This document shows positions 22,572 to 22,630 of a stretch of DNA of 22,630 nt, in pieces. Each line of letters begins with the position of its first letter. Positions within the stretch are counted from its first letter, which is position 1. Source of the stretch: JBHIKY01 sp042139015 (GTDB lineage: Bacteria; Bacillota; Bacilli; Bacillales; Marinococcaceae); the NCBI RefSeq assembly GCF_042139015.1, contig NZ_JBHIKY010000041.1, positions 1-22,630 on the forward strand. The letters are read 5' to 3'. The translations under genes and the position numbers were made by a program. The notes below the pieces were generated by a model that made no database searches, was not told where the DNA came from, and saw only the letters and a list, made by a program, of their open reading frames with translations.

Positions 22572-22630
22572 ATGGGTGAACAACGGCAACGTTATAGTGA
22601 AAAATTCAAAAAAGAAACGGTTCGATTTGT
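22572..22630 (+). CDS. IS3-family transposase OrfA, N-terminus, cut by window end
   Basis: ATG at 22572, preceded by AAGGAGGGG, opens a frame MGEQRQRYSEKFKKETVRFV that runs off the window after 19 complete codons. The pattern R-R/Q-Y-S-x-x-F-K-x-x-x-V is the N-terminus of the IS3-family OrfA helix-turn-helix protein, which binds the element's ends and with OrfB forms the transposase. Only the start can be seen, so whether the element is intact is unknown. The left inverted repeat was not fixed; TG dinucleotides at about 22505 and 22516 are candidates. Confidence 0.65.
   Translation, partial: MGEQRQRYSEKFKKETVRF

Noticed and set aside
1..22630. CRISPR array, tRNA, rRNA or a defence-gene cluster
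   Set aside because: No regularly spaced repeats, cloverleaf-like sequence, or recognisable defence proteins are present; nearly all coding space is accounted for by metabolic and transport genes.

Overview
The window looks like chromosome from an alkaliphilic or halophilic member of the Bacillaceae. The evidence is the uronate isomerase, which is the short divergent type characterised from Bacillus halodurans (BH0493); a nifS gene divergent from nadBCA as in Bacillus subtilis; strong AGGAGG-type ribosome binding sites; CcpA-type cre sites; and a very acidic linker on a secreted lipoprotein. The species cannot be named from sequence alone. No rRNA, tRNA or CRISPR array was seen.

Region 1 (1-8463) is uronic-acid catabolism. 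A tightly packed minus-strand operon encodes an SGNH/GDSL hydrolase, altronate dehydratase (uxaA), tagaturonate reductase (uxaB) and uronate isomerase (uxaC), running from about 5.2 kb down to 0.24 kb and ending at a clear terminator. Together the three Uxa enzymes take D-galacturonate through tagaturonate and altronate to 2-keto-3-deoxygluconate. An AraC-family regulator is divergent from the operon. Beyond it lie a minus-strand zinc dehydrogenase closely resembling E. coli L-galactonate 5-dehydrogenase (LgoD) and a divergent aldo/keto reductase. A 32-base sequence is shared (26/32, no gaps) between the araC/uxa intergenic region and the dehydrogenase/AKR intergenic region, and is the best candidate for the AraC regulator's operator. 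A cre site lies over the likely -35 of the uxa operon.

Region 2 (8655-13618) is de novo NAD synthesis: nifS (cysteine desulfurase) divergent from nadB-nadC-nadA, with a GTGTC-AA-GACAC palindrome in the shared promoter region that fits a NiaR/YrxA-type operator. The nadBCA unit ends in a terminator that oddly resembles the outer parts of a TPP riboswitch.

Region 3 (13619-15249) holds a dispersed palindromic repeat, a stand-alone TenA (thiaminase II/aminopyrimidine aminohydrolase) whose true start is probably a TTG, and a convergent short-chain dehydrogenase.

Region 4 (15379-22381) is carboxylate sensing and uptake. A CitA/DcuS-type sensor kinase and its response regulator (overlapping by ATGA) precede a tripartite tricarboxylate transporter operon, tctC-tctB-tctA, all on the minus strand. 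A cre site overlaps the tctC -35, and a GC-rich terminator-like hairpin sits between tctC and tctB, probably to favour the binding protein. A BASS-family (bile acid:sodium symporter) transporter is divergent from the sensor.

The right edge carries another copy of the dispersed GCGGACA...TCCGTTATT repeat and the first 20 codons of an IS3-family transposase OrfA. I did not find a convincing undescribed defence or mobile system. The most interesting items are the shared AraC-site candidate, the possible oxidoreductive bypass around uronate isomerase, the hydrolase coupled to uxaA, the TPP-like terminator upstream of tenA, and the dispersed repeat family.
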